From Flavobacterium sp. N502540 (GTDB lineage Bacteria > Bacteroidota > Bacteroidia > Flavobacteriales > Flavobacteriaceae): a DNA stretch of 64,000 bases. The stretch lies in assembly GCF_025947365.1 (NCBI RefSeq), contig NZ_CP110012.1, positions 1,736,001 to 1,800,000 of the forward strand. The letters are read 5' to 3'. Position 1 is the stretch's first letter, and each line of letters begins with the position of its first letter. Shown here piece after piece: positions 61,108 to 64,000 of the stretch. Under the pieces are notes generated by a model, which saw only the letters and a list, made by a program, of their open reading frames with translations, ran no database searches and was not told the DNA's origin. Made by a program: the position numbers and the translations under genes.

Positions 61108-62049
61108 TTACATTATAAATTTTCCACTGATGGAATTGTTGTGGTGCACCATGTGCATAACTTCAGCAAAAAGAGGTGCACAACTCACGACTCTTATTTT
61201 CTTTGATTCTCTTTTTAAAGGAATAGAATCGGTAACGATTAATTCGCTTAATTTAGAGTTTTCAATTTTTTCATAGGCCTCACCTGATAAAATGGCGTGT
61301 GTACAAATGGCTCTAACGCTTAATGCTCCTTTTTCGATCATTAAATCTGCAGCTTTAGCTAATGTTCCACCCGTATCGATCATGTCGTCTACTAATATTA
61401 CGTTACGGCCTTTTACTTCACCAATTAGTTCCATAGTGTCGATAACGTTGGCTGCTTTTCTTTGTTTGTAACAGATTACTACGTCTGATTCTAAAAACTT
61501 AGAGTAAGCATATGCTCTTTTTGAACCTCCCATATCCGGAGATGCAATAGTTAGATTGTCTAACTTTAAACTTTCTACGTATGGTAAAAAGATTGTAGAT
61601 GCAAATAAATGATCTACCGGTTTTTCGAAAAACCCCTGAATTTGATCTGCGTGCAAATCCATTGTCATTACTCTTGTCGCTCCGGCAGCATCTAATAAAT
61701 TAGCTACTAATTTTGCTCCAATCGGAACTCTTGGTTTGTCTTTTCTGTCTTGTCTTGCCCAACCAAAATAAGGCATGACAGCTGTAATGTGTCTTGCTGA
61801 TGCACGTTTCGCTGCATCAATCATGAGTAACAATTCCATCAAATTATCAGCAGATGGGAAAGTTGAACACACGATAAAAACACGTAATCCTCTTATTGAT
61901 TCTTCGTACGATGGTTGGAATTCTCCATCACTATACTTCGACATCGTTACTTTTCCTAACGGAATTCCGTACTGTTCTGCAATTTTTTCTGCAAGATAGA
62001 CACTTTGTGAACAAGCAAAAATTTTAGCTTCTGGTTCTAGGTGCGACAT
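61108..62049 (-). CDS. prs: ribose-phosphate pyrophosphokinase
   Basis: A 313-residue PRPP synthase. FACSQSVYLAEKIAEQYG at the start, YFGWARQDRKDKPRVPIGAKLVANLL (catalytic flexible loop), DLHADQIQGFF, and the PRPP-binding VDDMIDTGGTL are all in place. It makes PRPP from ribose-5-phosphate and ATP for nucleotide, His and Trp synthesis, including the purF and purN steps encoded in this window. Confidence 0.97.
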   Translation of the reverse strand: MSHLEPEAKIFACSQSVYLAEKIAEQYGIPLGKVTMSKYSDGEFQPSYEESIRGLRVFIVCSTFPSADNLMELLLMIDAAKRASARHITAVMPYFGWARQDRKDKPRVPIGAKLVANLLDAAGATRVMTMDLHADQIQGFFEKPVDHLFASTIFLPYVESLKLDNLTIASPDMGGSKRAYAYSKFLESDVVICYKQRKAANVIDTMELIGEVKGRNVILVDDMIDTGGTLAKAADLMIEKGALSVRAICTHAILSGEAYEKIENSKLSELIVTDSIPLKRESKKIRVVSCAPLFAEVMHMVHHNNSISGKFIM

Positions 62050-62099
62050 TTAATTTGTTGTTTTGTAGTTAGTTGTGTGTGCTTCGTTTTAACGAGGTG

Positions 62100-62107
62100 C
62101 AAATTTA
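62100..62107 (-). promoter_or_regulatory. -7 box upstream of prs
   Basis: TAAATTTG on the minus strand fits TAnnTTTG about 50 bases upstream of prs; no -33 TTG at the right spacing. Confidence 0.4.
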
Positions 62108-62173
62108 GAAAATTTATTGGACACTGAAAGGAAAAAATTAAGTATTTTTATTAGAATTTTTAATTTTATTTTT

Positions 62174-62181
62174 TACATTTG
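62174..62181 (+). promoter_or_regulatory. -7 box upstream of tRNA-Leu
   Basis: TACATTTG matches TAnnTTTG, about 97 bases before the tRNA, which leaves a long precursor leader. The -33 region is AT-rich without TTG. Confidence 0.45.
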
Positions 62182-62277
62182 CACCGTGTTAAAGGAATAA
62201 GCACAGTTATGACATCATAATGAACTTATTCTATTGCGTTGAAATAATCAAATTTTGATTGTTTTTTCGTCTGCTAA

Positions 62278-62357
62278 GCCCGGATGGCGGAATTGGTAGA
62301 CGCGCTGGTCTCAAACACCTGTGGGAAACCGTGCCGGTTCGACTCCGGCTCCGGGTA
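62278..62357 (+). tRNA. tRNA-Leu (CAA)
   Basis: A complete cloverleaf: acceptor GCCCGGA/TCCGGGT, D-arm with TGGTAGACGC, anticodon loop CTCAAAC (anticodon CAA), a short variable arm (TGTGGGAAACCGT) as expected of a class II tRNA, and the T-loop GTTCGACTC. No encoded CCA. The anticodon stem has one U-U mismatch (CTGGT/ACCTG). Confidence 0.93.
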
Positions 62358-62360
62358 CTT

Positions 62361-62393
62361 AAAAGCCTCTTCTGTTTAGAAGGGGCTTTTTTT
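62361..62393 (+). terminator. terminator of tRNA-Leu
   Basis: AAAAGCCTCTTCT and AGAAGGGGCTTTT pair with one G-U and a 4-7-base loop, followed by T7. Confidence 0.88.
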
Positions 62394-62436
62394 GTGCTTC
62401 ATAAATTTTTGAATTTGATCTTTGCTTTGAATATTG

Positions 62437-62465
62437 CCCGCGGTTGAAACCGCGGGTTTTTTTGT
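62437..62465 (+). terminator. second terminator-like hairpin after tRNA-Leu
   Basis: CCCGCGGTTGAAACCGCGGG (8-9-bp GC-rich stem) followed by a T run. It has no gene of its own and backs up the tRNA-Leu terminator. Confidence 0.85.
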
Positions 62466-62624
62466 TGTGTTTGTGTGGGTTTATGGTCTATTGATGTTGT
62501 GAAGGAGTGTGTTCTTTGGTGAAGTGGTGAATTAAAGTTCTTGGGGTTTTGAGATAACGGCTTGTGTTGGAGTAGTGTAAAACTTGTTAACTTTGAGGGT
62601 GTGAATAATAAGCTAGTTGTAAAT

Positions 62625-63053
62625 ATGGAAAAAATAGAGCATATCAATTATGTTAAAGCGCCTATTGCGGAAGTTTATAAGGTGTTGACGACGCAGGAAG
62701 GTTTGGCTGCTGTCTGGACGGAGGAATTAGTTGTTGAGCCGGAAGTGGGTTTTGTGAACGAGTTTGGTTTCGGAGATGAGGATGTGACAAGAATGAAAGT
62801 GATAGAATTGTCTTCTAATAAAAGAATAGTGTGGAAATGTATAGATTCAGATCCGGAATGGATTGGAACGGGTATTTCGTTTGATTTGACGGAGAAGAAC
62901 GGGATAACGGCGGTTGTTTTGAGGCATTTTGACTGGCGTGAGCTAACGGAATTCTATCAATGGTGCAATTACAACTGGGCGATGTTTCTTTTGAGTCTTA
63001 AAGGTTATTGTGAAGATGGTGAGGGTACGCCGTATCGGAAGCGAAAGTTTTAG
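62625..63053 (+). CDS. SRPBCC/AHSA1-like domain protein
   Basis: A 142-residue START-like fold protein of the Aha1/SRPBCC group: a first strand IEHINYVKAPIAEVYKVLTTQEGLAAVWTEE, then GFVNEFGFGDEDVTRMKVIELSSNKRIVWKCID, then TAVVLRHFDW. These proteins bind hydrophobic ligands or act in stress; no specific function can be given. GC content is higher than the neighbours. Start at the ATG at 62625; the frame is open 21 codons upstream without a better start. Confidence 0.85.
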   Translation: MEKIEHINYVKAPIAEVYKVLTTQEGLAAVWTEELVVEPEVGFVNEFGFGDEDVTRMKVIELSSNKRIVWKCIDSDPEWIGTGISFDLTEKNGITAVVLRHFDWRELTEFYQWCNYNWAMFLLSLKGYCEDGEGTPYRKRKF

Positions 63054-63091
63054 ATTGTGACTTGTATGTTGTATGAAGTAAAAGGATAAAA

Positions 63092-63121
63092 AAAAACCAC
63101 TTACGTTTGTAAGTGGTTTTT
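63092..63121. terminator. bidirectional terminator between SRPBCC gene and tRNA-Asn
   Basis: AAAACCACTTAC and GTAAGTGGTTTT pair over 12 bp around a short loop, with A and T runs on the two sides. Confidence 0.88.
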
Positions 63122-63127
63122 AGTAAG

Positions 63128-63201
63128 CTCCCCCTCTTGGGCTCGAACCAAGGACCCTCTGATTAACAGTCAGATGCTCTAACCAACTGAGCTAAGGAGG
63201 A
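63128..63201 (-). tRNA. tRNA-Asn (GTT), copy 1
   Basis: Cloverleaf on the minus strand: acceptor TCCTCCT/AGGGGGA, D-arm with AGCTCAGTTGGTTAGAGC, anticodon loop CTGTTAA (anticodon GTT), T-loop GTTCGAGCC. No encoded CCA. Identical to copy 2, 110 bases away. Confidence 0.95.
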
Positions 63202-63237
63202 ATCACCTTAAAGGTAAATATGTTTGCTAAAAAGTTG

Positions 63238-63311
63238 CTCCCCCTCTTGGGCTCGAACCAAGGACCCTCTGATTAACAGTCAGATGCTCTAACCAACTGA
63301 GCTAAGGAGGA
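63238..63311 (-). tRNA. tRNA-Asn (GTT), copy 2
   Basis: Same 74-base sequence as copy 1, 36 bases upstream of it, so both are likely processed from one precursor. Short AT-rich spacers flank them. Confidence 0.95.
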
Positions 63312-63397
63312 AGTTGCTGTTCTTTTTAGCGAGTGCAAATATAAGACGTTTTTTAGTTTCTCAAAAATATTTTAGCACTTTTTATTGATTTTTTTTT

Positions 63398-64000
63398 CTA
63401 TTTCACAATTGCCTTATAAATGTCGTTCCCATTAGCAAATAAAAGCAGTGCTATAAGTAAAACGAAACCAACCATTTGGGCGTTTTCAAGGAATTTATCG
63501 CTCGGTTTTCTGCCGCTAATTATTTCGTATAATAAAAACATTACATGACCGCCATCAAGAGCAGGAATTGGCAATAAATTCATTACTCCAAGCATAATTG
63601 ATAATAAAGCAGTGATCGACCAGAAGGTTTCCCAGCTCCAGCTGCTTGGAAAAATGTTGAAAATAGCTGCAAAACCACCCACTTGTTTGTAAGCTTTCGT
63701 CTCAGGATTAAAAATCATTTTAAGCTGTTTCCCGTAGCCTACCAATTGATCTTTACCTTTTGTAAGTCCAACCGGAATTGATTCTAAGAAAGTATAGCTT
63801 TTTTTGCTTACCTTATAGTATCCTAATTTTTCTAAGGATTCAATATTTAAACCTCCAACGCCAACACCAAGTTTTCCGGCTGTAGAAATTTTAACCGTAA
63901 TTGGTACTTTCTTTAAATCACGTAAAACAACAGCAGGAATAGTTTTGCCTTTGTTGCTTTCTAAAATTGTTTTTACCTGATCATAGTATCTTGCGTCCTG
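63398..64000 (-). CDS. rseP: site-2 metalloprotease RseP, 3' part
   Basis: The last 201 codons of a gene entering from the right edge (frame open to 64000). The beginning here is the PDZ region (YYDQVKTILESNKGKTIPAVVLRD to GKLGVGVGGL), followed by two membrane helices around LLPIPALDGGHVMF, the third conserved S2P motif with the zinc-binding Asp. The N-terminal HExxH half is outside the window. It is an inner-membrane zinc protease of regulated intramembrane proteolysis. Confidence 0.92.
   Translation of the reverse strand, partial: QDARYYDQVKTILESNKGKTIPAVVLRDLKKVPITVKISTAGKLGVGVGGLNIESLEKLGYYKVSKKSYTFLESIPVGLTKGKDQLVGYGKQLKMIFNPETKAYKQVGGFAAIFNIFPSSWSWETFWSITALLSIMLGVMNLLPIPALDGGHVMFLLYEIISGRKPSDKFLENAQMVGFVLLIALLLFANGNDIYKAIVK

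Noticed and set aside
63128-63311. tRNA-Asn repeats as a phage attachment site
   Set aside because: Both copies are complete genes in simple tandem, with no integrase or partial duplicate nearby.

Overview
The window looks like chromosomal DNA from a Flavobacterium close to F. johnsoniae. It is AT-rich, starts lack Shine-Dalgarno sequences, promoters carry the Bacteroidota -7 box TAnnTTTG, there is a type IX secretion sorting domain, a flexirubin-type pigment cluster and the Bacteroidota housekeeping order acpP-fabF-rnc-(IPExxxVDY protein)-pyk. I see no prophage, transposase, integrase or CRISPR array.

Region 1 (1-21431) is most of a flexirubin / aryl-polyene plus dialkylresorcinol cluster, nearly all on the minus strand. 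A tyrosine ammonia-lyase would supply the 4-hydroxycinnamate starter. Two ACPs, four ketosynthase-type proteins (one without catalytic residues, so chain-length-factor-like), an orphan KS-N-terminal-like protein, a FabG reductase and two hot-dog dehydratases (one lacking its catalytic His) would build the aryl polyene. A KAS III (DarB-like) and a DarA homologue would make the dialkylresorcinol. A BtrH-type protein, an LPLAT acyltransferase and a thioesterase are candidates for acyl transfer. An ABC exporter, a LolA-like protein and a lipoprotein are candidates for transport and placement in the outer membrane. A divergent FAD protein carries flavin-halogenase motifs.

Region 2 (21432-33213) holds a secreted protein, a large T9SS-exported protein with two chitin-binding-type modules, and a galactose locus (sodium/sugar symporter, galT, galK, galM). 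The locus is bounded by a divergent GntR-type sugar-responsive regulator and a Nudix-derived (NrtR/AraR-like) regulator. Region 3 (33214-39496) is an ECF sigma factor, FecR-like protein, TonB-dependent receptor and DUF4374-type lipoprotein unit, then an OsmC protein.

Region 4 (39497-46708) is accessory: a lipoprotein, three tandem 233-bp intergenic repeats, a small XRE regulator followed by a 40-bp tandem repeat and a decayed copy of its own 3' end, a papain-like peptidase and a DUF4136-type lipoprotein. Region 5 (46709-64000) is housekeeping: pyk, rnc, fabF, acpP, purN, rnhA, an ECF sigma factor with membrane partner, a PfkB kinase, a long PurF, sodA, pth, rplY, prs, tRNA-Leu, two identical tRNA-Asn genes and the 3' part of rseP. 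Between purF and a frameshifted small membrane-protein gene lies a tandem pair of probable small-RNA genes, which I regard as the most interesting unexplained signal. Many intergenic gaps carry Flavobacterium-type dispersed palindromic repeats.
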